Origin: Stomorhina lunata
Lineage: Eukaryota; Arthropoda; Insecta; Diptera; Rhiniidae
Length of the DNA: 64,000 bases
Direction of reading: 5' to 3'
Assembly: GCA_933228675.1 (NCBI GenBank)
Contig: OW121744.1
Span: 95,589,264 to 95,653,263, forward strand
Below are positions 1 through 10,487 of this stretch, in pieces. Under the pieces are notes generated by a model. The model was given only the letters and a program-made list of their open reading frames with translations. It was not told the origin of the DNA and did no database searches. A program made the position numbers and the translations under genes. The stretch's first letter is position 1; every line of letters starts with the position of its first letter.

Positions 1-537
1 TGGAACCTCTGTTTGTATGCACAAGGGAGTTTATGACCTTTTTTGGTATCTATTTAAACACGTTTAGATTATGCTGGTGTGTTCACAAAAATTGTTTAGT
101 TTTATGGTGGCTATAATTTTACAAAATATAACGTGTGAAAAATCAGGATTTCAAAAAAGTTATGATAAAAAAATTTTTTCTTGAACATTTTTAAAAAAGA
201 CATCATAAAATTTTATTAAGAAATATTTTACATGCTCTTGGCTACATTTTTCACAACATAGTAAAGCGATATTTTTAAGTGCTGATTAGCAATTTGGGAA
301 AAACTGATTTTTTTGGCTTCATGCTAATATTGGAAAACTTTGGTGGCCCATAAAAAAAACGGTCACTAAACTAGACAAACTGAGTATAGGGTTTTACTAC
401 AATTCGATAGTAGAATATGACCCATATAATCACGGCCTTGCACTTTTCAAAATATATAAATTTGTTGTGTAGTTTAGTTCTTGTTTTTTTAATTATATAA
501 TCAAAACCACCGGATACTGCATTCAATAATCAGTATT
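1..537. other. AT-rich non-coding DNA
   Basis: No open frame of note, no RNA gene and no terminal repeats that I can recognise. Homopolymer A and T runs throughout. Confidence 0.6.
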
Positions 538-775
538 ACTGATTTTTTTTTCAGTATTCAGTAAAATTTACAGATTACTGAAATTATTTTCAGTAATCAG
601 TAAAATTTACTGATTACTGAAAATGTTTTTCAGTAATCAGTAAAATTTACTGAATACTGAAATTTTTTTTTCAGTAATCAGTAAAATTTACTGAATACTG
701 AAATTTTTTTTAAGTGATCAGTAAAAATTACTGAATACTGATTTTTTCTTTCAGTAATCAGTAAAAGAAAAAAAA
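538..775. repeat. 40-bp palindromic minisatellite, about six units
   Basis: Units start near 552, 591, 631, 672, 712 and 752, so the period is 39-41 bp. Each unit carries CAGTAATCAGTAAA followed almost at once by its own reverse complement (TTTACTGATTACTG or TTTACTGAATACTG), then a T-rich spacer. Every unit is therefore a near-perfect dyad. The last unit decays into an A-rich run. Confidence 0.85.
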
Positions 776-1697
776 TACAGAAAAAGTACTGGTACTGCAA
801 AGTGCCCATCTATAACGGGCTGCCTACTCCAGCATATAATACATACATACATACATATTAAGTTAATTTGCCTTAAACTTTAGGCTCCTCGCACTTTTGT
901 TTTAACCTTTGAACTCCCATAAACATCTTCCTATCATCTCTAACTGTTATGGTAGTTGTAAAGTTTCAGAGATATTGTCATTTTGTGTTTATGCTTATTT
1001 CCCTTTGATGAGAAAAAAAAGGCAAGTAGACTGAAACAAAACAAAAAATCCTCCAGACTTAAAACCTCCCCAAAGACCCTTTAGAAGTAATGACTACCAA
1101 AACAGCAGCAACTGTAAAAGCAACAATATTAACAAGTTTACTCCTTAAAACAACAACAACATGCAGCCACAGCAACAGACCGACCAATATCAAGTGCTAA
1201 GTCGGATGCAGCCAAACAGCTGTTGGGTTTGGTGCGATGAAAATGGCAACATCATTGTCATTGGTTTCTTAAATGTTTGTTTTTTTTTTTTTGTGAAGTC
1301 ACTTTTGTGAATGCAACGCAAAATAAATGTTATCATTTTGTTGTTATAATATTCTTCAGGGTTTTTACCATATCTAACTCTCAGTGATGTTCGTCTAATA
1401 CTATGTCTTATTGCTATTGCCAAAGTTTAATGTTTGAAAGTCACAGACTTTGGGACAACTGAAAAAAAAAATTTACTAATTTTGCTATTTTTTAGTAGAA
1501 GAAACATTAGTGTTATCTTAGCGCCAAATTGTAACAGCCATTTGAAAGTTGCAGCTAATTTTCGTAAATTTTTCAACTTAAAACATTGAGATGATATTAT
1601 AATTTTTTATTACATGAGAGTGTCAAGGAAAAGATAGTGTTAAAATTTATGATAATTGAATAAGGTGAGCAAGAAAACTATTTTTAAGTTGAACATA
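776..1697. other. AT-rich non-coding DNA
   Basis: Holds a short CATA microsatellite at 842-857 and CAA/CAG-rich stretches around 1100-1180. A minus-strand frame at 1190-1423 has no recognisable domain. Nothing else seen. Confidence 0.55.
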
Positions 1698-2980
1698 AAG
1701 AGTGTTCTAAAAAAAATATGCATTTACTATTTTAGACAAAATTTATCCATAGTGCAAGAAATAATTTATTTTTTGATCAAGTTAGTTTCTATAGATATGT
1801 CAGATACTATTATTTTAGAAATTATTAATTTTCAATAGTTATTTCAATCAAAATGGACTTCGTGAAAATATAATTAAAACTTTTCAAAAAAATCCGTCAT
1901 GGACTTTTAAAAAAATAGCTAAAAATTTGAAAGTTGACCCTCGAACGGTTTCTAATGCCATCAGACGGTATAAGGAAAACCTGAGCATTGAAAGAAAACC
2001 TGGATCAGGGAGGAAAAAAGATCCTACAAATATTGGTAAGGCAAAAGAAGTCGAGCGACTCTTTCGAAGATCGCCTAACACTTCTTTAAGAAAAGCAGCT
2101 CGTACGGTGAAATGTTCTACGAATTTTGCACACAGAGTCAAAGCTTATGCTGGACTGAAGACATACAAAGTCCAAAAGGTTCCAGATCGCAATGCTATAA
2201 AGAACTTAGAAGCAAAAAAACGAGCGAAAAAATTGAAGTCTGATTTTATAAAAAATACACCTGTTTTGTGATGGATGATGAAACATACGTACTGGCAGAC
2301 TTTTCTCAACTTCCAGGTCAAGATTTTTATGTTGCTGATAAACGGGGCAATGTTCGGCAAGAGTTTCGCACAAAAAAACAAACAAAATTCCCTAAGAAGT
2401 TTCTCGTGTGGCAAGCTATTTGCAGTTGTGGCAAAAGAAGTAAAGTATTTGAGGCATCTGGCACAATAAACACAGAAATTTATGTAAAGGAGTGCCTACA
2501 AAAACGCTTGTTACCCTTTTTAAGAGAGCACAGAGTGACTACATTTTTTTGGCCCGATTTGGCATCATGCCATTATGGAAAAAAGGCACTTGAGTGGTAC
2601 TCAAAGAATAATGGCATTTTTGTACCACGAGAGGCAAATCCACCTAACTGTCCAGAACTTCGGCCTGTGGAAAGCTATTGGGCTCTGGTAAAAAAGGAAT
2701 TGAAGAACACAGGAAAGATTTCCAAGAACATGTCCGATTTTAAGCGCAGGTGGAACACATGCTCCAAAAAGGTATCAGAAGCAACTGTAAAATCTTTAAT
2801 GGGAGGGTTTCCGAAAAAAGTCGATAATTTTGCAAAACCCGAGTACTAAGTAAACATTTTAATGCTAAATGATTTTGTATAATATGTCATTATATTTGCG
2901 TATTTTGTAGAGTTTTTATATTAAAAGGTTTGATTTTTATTTAAGAAAATCCAACTACAAATTTTATTTAGAGCACTCTT
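1698..2980 (+). mobile_element. mariner-type transposon, DD37E group
   Basis: A 1,283-bp element bounded by inverted terminal repeats of about 23 bp (consensus AAGAGTGYTCTAAAWAAAAT; left 1698-1720, right 2958-2980, three mismatches). It is flanked by the TA dinucleotides (1696-1697 and 2981-2982) expected of IS630-Tc1-mariner elements. It holds one transposase gene broken by a frameshift, so this copy is probably unable to move by itself. The DD37E triad is typical of an insect group first described in mosquitoes; assigning the copy to that group is an inference from the spacing. Confidence 0.9.
1819..2849 (+). pseudogene. DD37E mariner transposase, frameshifted
   Basis: Cut-and-paste transposase that would bind the element's terminal repeats and integrate at TA. 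The 5' half (frame 1, open from 1819 to a TGA at 2269) encodes two helix-turn-helix regions: the first reads ...FKKIAKNLKVDPRTVSNAI..., followed by a basic linker KPGSGRKK and a second region around SLRKAARTVKCSTNFA. The 3' half (frame 3, to the TAA at 2847) carries the catalytic core: first Asp in MDDETY (2274), second Asp in WPDLASCH (2556), Glu in RPVESYW (2670), giving 37 residues between the last two. The halves are out of register by one base near 2260-2270, at a T run. No in-frame ATG precedes the first HTH, so the start also appears lost. Confident transposase; loss of function is inferred from the frameshift. Confidence 0.9.
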
Positions 2981-4119
2981 TATAAAGAAATTGAAAATAT
3001 TTTAATTTGAAAATTCTGCAGAAATTAAGTTTTATGATAAGTTTTCAGGCAACCTAATCCAATTTTCTGAAACAACATAAATGTAGTCACAGCGATGAAA
3101 AAAAAAAAATACTGAACTTAAAAAAATCTGTTTTTAATATAATATTTGTATGCATAAACTCGACTTAATCAAAAATTTACCAGAATGGTTATTTTGCAAA
3201 ACCAAATTAATAAATAAAATATGAGAACACTTATCATCTACATATGTTTCATTATTTTCGATTCCCTCTACTCGACTCAGCCCCAAAACAAGCCATAACA
3301 ATTTGCCAAGACTATAGAGTAAAATTAATAAGCCCAATTGTTTGTGTCGTCTCTATACGCTTAAATTGCTACAAAAACAAGCAACCACAGCCACAGCAAC
3401 AACAACAACTATAATAATATAACAACATGTTTCTTAACACTTTGCAACAAACATACACTCATATTCAACGTAGCCACCAAACAATCAAATTATCCTCAAC
3501 ATCGTCAAGCCAATACAACACAAACACACACAAGAAGCCAAAGTCAAACATTATCCATGACATTTCAACTGTCATAAATGGCAAATGTATCAACAAATTG
3601 CTTATACACTCCTCATTTAGATGAATTCAAATTTAGCAGCAGCATCAGCAGCAGCAACAACCAACAATAACAAGCTTCTTACATCATTATTGTCGTACGA
3701 AAAATTGCTACTTTTCTACTGCAGCAATTTTAGCAGAAAAATCATAATGAGTTCAGCATAAAAATGTAAATCCTAGAGTAGGGCAAGAACGAATAAATTG
3801 TACCCTTTGATAGTCTAAGTGATAGCTAAATCATATCTTTTCTAAGAAATACAGTCTTGCTCTGAGCTAAATTGTATTCAAAGTCAGAGTCAAAGACAAT
3901 GTTTTGAAATTTAATAGTGCCGTAGAAACTATATGGAAACTATATTTCTTTGCTTTCTCGAACCATATGTTTTGTTACTATAAATTGGATTTTGATTTGG
4001 TTCAAACAACTTTGATAACATCTAAATTCCAACTGAATGCTCTTAATACTCATTTTCACGAGTTTCATTAATGATCGTGATATTAACGAAAATTACAAAA
4101 AGTCATCGGCTTCTGGTGA
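2981..4119. other. non-coding DNA with CAA/CAG-rich patches
   Basis: CAA and CAG repeats lie at about 3380-3430 and 3640-3680. A Ser/Thr/His-rich 65-codon frame at 3427-3624 has no domain and is probably compositional. No gene recognised. Confidence 0.5.
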
Positions 4120-4128
4120 TGTGGGCTG

Positions 4129-4885
4129 GGTGGGGTGTCGCAAGGCCATAGGACATAAAGCCATATGGTGTTAAGTCCCAACCCATTGGGACATAAGGCC
4201 ATATGGCATTAAGTCTCATTATAGTGGGACTTAACACCATACATTTTTTTTCGAAAATGAGACATAAAGCCATATTTTTTCATTATTAGAAAGGGATTTT
4301 ATCTCTCTTTTTAATTCCTGAGACACTAAAGTTAAGTATTAAAATCTGGCTTCCCATACTAAAGATTTTTTGCTTGGCGGCCTGCGGCCGCGCTTTTGGG
4401 TTTTTTCCTCCAGTGGAACGCGGCAGGTGGCTTCGCTGAATAAAGTTTTCCTGCGTGGCGGCCTGCGGCCGCGCTTAGGGGTTTTTTCCTCCAGTAGAAC
4501 GCGGCAGGTGGCTTCGCTGAATAAAGTTTTCCTGCGTGGCGGCCTGCGGCCGCGCTTAGGTGTTTATGCCTCCAGTAGGACGCGGCAGGTGGCTTCGCTG
4601 AATAAAGTTTTCCTGCGTGCATCAGAAGAATAAAAAAATGTTTTCCAATAATAGCTAAGGATTTTTTCTTTCACAAAATGTTTGAAGATGTAATTCCTGA
4701 AGCCTAGAAATTTTGGATTTTTTTAAATCATCTAATGGGACATATAGCCATAATGGCTTTATGTCCCATTTCACTAAAATTGATATGAGTCTTAAGGCCA
4801 TATCATAATTATGGCTTTATGTCCGTTTGGATTAAGACATAAAGCCATTATGGCTTTATGTCTTATGGCCTTGCGACACCCCACC
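4129..4885. mobile_element. non-autonomous DNA transposon with 9-bp flanking duplication (Mutator-like?)
   Basis: Ends are exact inverted repeats: GGTGGGGTGTCGCAAGGCCA on the left and its complement on the right. The identical 9-mer TGTGGGCTG lies immediately outside each end (4120-4128 and 4886-4894), which reads as a target-site duplication. Nine bases suggests a Mutator-like element; an 8-bp hAT duplication with a chance extra match is the alternative. Subterminal regions are packed with GACATAAAGCCATA in both orientations, and a 17-bp inverted pair (4164-4180 with 4225-4241) forms an inner hairpin. No transposase is present. Confidence 0.75.
4376..4618. repeat. three tandem 81-bp GC-rich repeats
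   Basis: Units start at 4376, 4457 and 4538, exactly 81 bp apart, each beginning GGCGGCCTGCGGCCGCGCT with a NotI-type GCGGCCGC site. This is the most GC-rich DNA in the neighbourhood. Because 81 is a multiple of three and the unit lacks stops, 87-codon frames are open on both strands; I take these to be consequences of the repeat and not genes. Confidence 0.9.
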
Positions 4886-4894
4886 TGTGGGCTG

Positions 4895-5209
4895 ACATAC
4901 AAAACCATTTTCAAAGATTTTGAAACACGTGCAAAATTGTTAGGTATTCGCAGAAAACTGTTTTAGATTAGGTCGTAGTACTTTAGCACCTCCAACTCTA
5001 ATAATAGCAGAGCGATTTAAAAATTTTAAACAGTTTTCAAAAGTCAAAGGATCAAGCTTTTACCAGCTGCATGCAGAGAGCGCATATTTTAAGAAATTAG
5101 GTATGTTGTAAAAACTCAAAAATATTTCTTCAGTCGATAATCTGAGCCTTTACCTTTGATTTTCAAACACAATTCGTAACTATTGTATTTGTAAAATAAT
5201 TAATAATAA
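4895..5209. other. non-coding DNA
   Basis: About 315 bp with no recognisable gene or repeat. Confidence 0.5.
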
Positions 5210-5734
5210 CGCTGCTCTGCAAAAATTCATTTTTTGTCTTTCCTTTTAATAAAACTATGCGGACTATATGGATCTTGATGCGCTAAACTCAGAACCGTTG
5301 TCGGTTTTTTTTCCATCAGATCTGGATTTTTTTTATGGGCGTGGCAAATTTTTCCCCTTAAATTAGTCAGGTACGGAGACCTATTTTGTTCTAACTCGAG
5401 AACGACTCATCCGATTTTCAAAACGCTTAAAGATGTATAACAAAATTGCATTTATTTTAGTCTAATATAATTTTTCTGTATCTCTTATCGTTTTGGAGTT
5501 ATTTAGAAATTAATGGAGAAAAAAAAATGAATTTTGAATATCGGATGAGTCGTTTTCGAGTTAGGACGAAATAGGTCTCCGTACCTGACTAATTTAAGGG
5601 GTAAAATTTGCCACGCCCATAAAAGAAATCCAGATCTGATGGAAAAAAACCGACAACGGATCTGAGTTTAGCGCATCAAAATCCATGTAGTCCACATAGT
5701 TTTATTAAAAGGAGGATTTGGCTGCAGAGCAGTG
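5210..5734. mobile_element. fold-back MITE with arms of about 200 bp
   Basis: The arms 5210-5418 and 5538-5734 are near-identical reverse complements around a loop of about 120 bp. Matching landmarks include CACTGCTCTGCA at the outer ends, CAGGTACGGAGACCTATTT and ACGACTCATCCGAT. The left outer end has C-G-C where the right has C-A-C, and a short stretch next to the tips differs. Flanks are TAAT-rich, so I cannot define the target duplication. No coding capacity; RNA from either strand would form a long hairpin. Confidence 0.85.
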
Positions 5735-5757
5735 TAATTAAAAGTAGGGATACTCCT

Positions 5758-5870
5758 TTTAAAGATGATGGCCTAACCAATCATCGAAACACGTCGAGGA
5801 ATTTAGTTGTCCCCACAAACATTTTTTGGTTTTTATCAATAAATTTTCTATTACATTAATAGCACAGCAC
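5758..5870 (-). repeat. fragment related to element C
   Basis: GGCCTAACCAATCATCGAAA, then GTCGAGGAATTT, CCACAAACATTTTTTGG and TTTTTATCAATAAATT, in the same order and orientation as the interior of the element at 24,637-24,809. The same sequence is reversed at 55,063-55,260. Unlike those copies, it has no minisatellite beside it. Confidence 0.7.
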
Positions 5871-8800
5871 AACAAAATAAAAAAAAATTAATGTGCTCTT
5901 AAAATCACTAAATAATTTTGATGTATCATGACTACCTTTGTACAAAAATGGTAAAATTTTTAAATTCTATGGATAGATTTTTTTTAAATTGCAATTTTTT
6001 TTTTTAGACGTTTCTTCAAATAATTAATGATAACTTAAAAACTACTAGTCCGATTTTATTAAAATAAAATCAGAAAAATTAAGATTTACATAGCCTTTAA
6101 TTCGTCTATATATTGCGATTCAATCGGATCAATAGTATCGGAGTTATAATAAAAAACTTAAGAAAAAATAATATTTTTTACTTAAAAATGGCAAAAATTT
6201 TCGTTTTAAAAAAATCATGAAAAATCGAAAACGGCAAAAAAAAAAACTTCCAGATTTATTATTTTATCGCATAGCAACATATAATAGCAACAAAATGAGA
6301 TATCGACCATAAAAATCGATTGATTTTTTTCGAATTTATTCACAATTTAGTGAATTCGCTCATTTTCACAAAATTTTATATTTTTGCTTGATATAATTAT
6401 ACAGGGTTTTTTAAATGTGTGAAAAAAATAGATTTTAGAATTTCAAGGAGTGCCGGTCGGATTTTTGTGAGATTTGGTGAGAAACTTCCACCCACAAAAT
6501 TTTAGTCGAATTGGACAACGTTAACACGTAGCGCATAGGCCCCAAATCTGAAAAATAGCGTTTAAATCGAAAAAAAATTGACAAATTTTCAGTTTTTGCA
6601 AAATTAATGATATTTATTCCCCCTTTTGCAAAAAAGTGGATTCTGGTTCGCAATGATTTTTCCAATAAGCTGCATGTCTTTAAAATCGGTTAAACAGTTT
6701 TCGAGTTATTACAATTTTCACTGGTCATTACATGTCCTTGAGGACTTGCCGAAGACAATTTACAAAAACATTTTACTTAGTTTAAAATTTTTTATTTTTA
6801 CAATAAAATATAAAATTTCGCTTAAATTGACTGATATCTTTCTATTACACAACGCAACAAAATAAAAAAAATTAGATGCTTTTGAAACCACTATACAATA
6901 TCCAGGTACTGCCAAAGTGTTTTGGATGAATCAGAAATGTATGGCAAAACAAGTACGCGAAATACTGTTTTATTATAATTGAAATAGAATTGAAATATAA
7001 TTGAAATAGACTGGGATTAAGGGCGAATAATTTTTCTTTTAAATAAATTTGACAAATTTGCTAATTTTTTACAAAAAAAAAAAAAAAACTAAGATATGGG
7101 CAAATCCTACGTGAAATAATCCCATTGTCGTTTTACACGAGATACTTTTGCACAGATTTCAGAGGATATTAGCCCATCGATTGTGCTATAGCATTTGTTA
7201 ATTTACATACTTCTTTTGGAGGAAAACGATATTCGCTTTTAAAGTGCTGTGACGGACGCTACAAATAATGGAAGTGACTTTTTTTTCAAGACGTGTTTCT
7301 GTAATTTCCACCAAATCGGTCATAGTTATAAAAAAATGTTAGTTACATTAAAGATAGAGGAAAATCAGAGGATTACAAAATAGCTTGTATAAAATATTTT
7401 AAGGGTTCCAATTTCACCAAAAATTCATAAATGAACTGTTGCGGACGCTACCTGACGATCGATATAGTTTTTACTTGAATGTTTTTTATTAGGAAAAAAT
7501 TCATAGTTCATATTTTTTTCAAGGATTCGTTAATCAGTGAAAATAATGGTTTTATTGGCTCCAGAATTTAATCTCCTTCATTTTCATGTTCGCGGTTAAA
7601 ATGCGAATTTTGGGCACAATTCAATATTTCACAAAACGGATAAATACATATATTTATTTAAAGTTTTACACTTTTTATATCTTATTTTTAGTCGAAAGAA
7701 TACTGCGGCTAGCTGTTAGAGTGTCTCAAAACTCAAAAGAAAAACAAATTTCATAAGCATCAATTTTGACCCACTGTATATTTTATTAACACCTAATATC
7801 TCAAATTTAATCTGTGGATGTAGAAAGCGTTATTGTTTTATGAATACGACAGATATGTGTTCGTAAATATTGCATTTAATAAATATCATTTTATAAAATA
7901 TATACACATACTGTGACGGACGCTACACACTTTCCTATACATATTATTCTGTAAAATGCTTTATAAATATCTATATATTTTTAGCCTATTATAAAGCATA
8001 CTATAAGTTCTCTTTACGAAAGTTCAATTAGAGAAAAAAGAAAAATTGCACTAGTCAAATCAAAAAAACCTTTCTTTCTGTGACGGACGCTACTCACTGT
8101 GAGCCCTTTTTTACTTGACGTTATTTATATCACTCCAATTACTTTTGATGGGGTATTTTATATCTTATTGTATAAAATCAAGTAGACTTTGAGCCCATAC
8201 TGAAACTTGATACCTAAATTGATGTTTTTGTGATTTTTATGAACTTTAAAAAAACCTAATATTTTAAAAAATTTATAAAAATTCGAGATGGGTGCAAATA
8301 AATACCTGCCATTCACGAAGAGAGAAATCAAAAATTGAATCCATTATATATTCTAAAGGATCAATATATCGAGCCCTAACCGCAAAAAAGACTCAAGCGG
8401 CAAAAACTAAAATTTACAGGAGAAGCATTTTTTAAAATATCTTTGGACAGTGAATTGTACTTAAGTCTTTATTGCTGTAAAATCATAACGGTAAATTTTA
8501 CTGCCCTGATATTTTGTGAGATGATGCAGATGATCATGAATAATAAATTTTAATAATAAAATAAAAATCGTCCCTCATGTCGCTTAGGCCCTTTTGGCGT
8601 TTATGGCTCGATATGGTACCTTTTTTCATAAGCACAAATACTTGATTTTGACAGTTTTAAAATTTTGTCCTTGGTTTAATGTTTTTCGGATTTGCCCATA
8701 TGAGAGCTCTGTGGAGCTATGATAAATCATTCAGAAATGAACAACTCATATGAGAAGCCCTAAGATCATCAAAGAGTAGACAATGACAGAAGATGTTACT

Positions 8801-8935
8801 CTAAAGATTGAGCATGTAAAAGAAATAAAATTGGATGTAGAACAAAAAGCTAAAATAATGCATGCGTCTAAAAAAACAACAGATGGCGCATCGTCACAAT
8901 TCTAAGAATAGACTTTACGTGCAATTACAGTGTTG
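5871..8935. other. long AT-rich non-coding tract
   Basis: No gene recognised. The stretch 5860-5900 resembles 6847-6890 (ACAACAAAATAAAAAAA followed by similar sequence). Phrases such as CGGTTAAACAGTTTTCGAG near 6680 resemble old dispersed repeats, and similar wording recurs near 62,960, but I cannot set boundaries. The 7.2-8.1 kb part holds the four-copy motif listed separately. Confidence 0.45.
7247..8093. repeat. four dispersed copies of CTGTGACGGACGCTAC
   Basis: Exact or near-exact 16-mers lie at 7247-7262, 7436-7451 (CTGTTGCGGACGCTAC), 7911-7926 and 8078-8093, all on the plus strand, spaced 189, 475 and 167 bp. The surrounding sequence is AT-rich and does not repeat obviously, so the motif stands out in composition. 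Function unknown. Confidence 0.75.
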
Positions 8936-8997
8936 AACAATATAAAGCTTTATCCAAAATTCTGCCTATACAATTTTGGATAAAGCTTTATATTGTT
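8936..8997. repeat. perfect 26-bp hairpin, 10-base loop
   Basis: The arms 8936-8961 and 8972-8997 are exact reverse complements (core ATAAAGCTTTATCCAAAATT) around the loop CTGCCTATAC. It could be a collapsed inverted-repeat transposon or a small-RNA-type hairpin; the sequence alone does not decide. Confidence 0.85.
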
Positions 8998-10487
8998 TTG
9001 TTATTATTGTTTTATTTTCCTGATTGCTACTTCTTTAAAACAAAAACTCCTTAGTCTGCCATTGTCGACATAATCATTCTCCTTCTATATCTAAAAAGGC
9101 AACGTTAAAAAATTCTGCACACTTAACCCGTTAAGGAGAAATGACGAGTGTCGCCCGCAAACATTTTCTGTGCCAAATTCGAAATTGATGGGCTATGCCC
9201 GCCGCATATTTAAATGTTTCAAAAGCAGTAGTAGTAAATTAAAATGTTTCTTCGAAATTAAATCCTGTCGCAAGGGGTTAAGTGAATTTTTATTGACGTT
9301 CGTATTTGAATAGTAGAAATTGAATGATGGCCATCGATAATACGTTCCATACTTTTAAAAAGAACTTTTCCTTCGGTTTTATATGGGCAGATTTACCAGC
9401 TTTGGTTATAAAAATAAGCCTGAACATGACCAGCATTTTGTTGCAGGTCTGCTAGAATAATGCCATCCGAGTCCGTATTGTTGTACGTGTTAAAACTGTT
9501 TAGACCAAATTTTAACCTTTCCTTTTTATAGAGATGGGTATGAATTCAAAGAGAGATTTTTTTCAATGAGGTCCCCTAAAAATTAAGGCCCGTTGGCTTT
9601 TCTATTGCCAGAAGCTTTTTACAAACTTTTAGCAAAAAATTCAATCAATCACAATGAAACACAAATGATAAAGCGAGAACACAATACGGAGTTTTGTAAA
9701 TTTTCTTTGCTGCTACTAGTTTATCGCAAATCTGTACATGTGTTAGTGCCCTCCGCTGTTTTAGAGCAATGTTGGGCAAAGTCTCAGAGAGAAATCAGAG
9801 AAACTTTGCTCAACATTGTTTTAGAGCTTTGCCATACATTGACTTTAACGGTTATTATAGTGATTTACATTGTGATTGGACATGATAATATTATGATTGT
9901 TACAATTTTAGTGACCATACTACGATAAGGACAAATAATACTTTTTATATCGTAATAATGGCAAACATGTTGACAAACTAATAATACCCAGCAAAAAGTA
10001 CCCAAGAAATTGCGAGTGCTAAAGAATAACAAAGTGAAGAGATGTGACAAAAAAAGAAAACGTACTTAAAATGAAACAAACAGTCAATTTTACATACATA
10101 ACAAAACTGGCATAAATTTAAGATGAAGATGGCGAAACAAATGTGTCGTCGTCCTATTGACGTTTGAAGAAAAAAATTTTCAGCGATAAATATACATGTG
10201 TTGATATGTATTTATGAATAAAGCTTTACAGTGGGACTGGCAAAAGTGATGTTTAGTGGAATATTTGGTATTCTTTATATTGCACAAATTGGAAAGGTTT
10301 CACTCTTACATTTAAATACATCATTCTTACATAGAACATTGTCCCATTTGACTCAAATTTTCAGAACTAAACTTTAATATTCTGTTGAAATACCTTTGAA
10401 ATCAAAGAAAAAATTTTCGCTGTCACCATAATACACATGTTTTTCGTGTCTTTTTATCTTAAAATGTGGTCCTCAGCATTTTCTTTC
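8998..10487. other. AT-rich non-coding DNA
   Basis: No recognisable gene. A 111-codon frame at 9593-9928 begins with TTG and has no domain. A smaller imperfect hairpin is listed at 9767-9818. Confidence 0.5.
9767..9818. repeat. imperfect 16-bp hairpin
   Basis: CAATGTTGGGCAAAGT (9767-9782) pairs with ACTTTGCTCAACATTG (9803-9818) with one G-T type mismatch across a 20-base loop. A direct repeat TTTTAGAGC brackets it. Possibly a degenerate short inverted-repeat element. Confidence 0.6.

Noticed and set aside
3427..3624. Thr/Ser/His-rich frame
   Set aside because: Lies in CAA/CA-rich DNA; probably compositional.
4359..4633. 87-codon frames open on both strands
   Set aside because: Caused by three stop-free 81-bp repeats; period divisible by three opens both strands.
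9593..9928. 111-codon frame
   Set aside because: Starts with TTG, no domain or compositional sign of coding, overlaps a hairpin.
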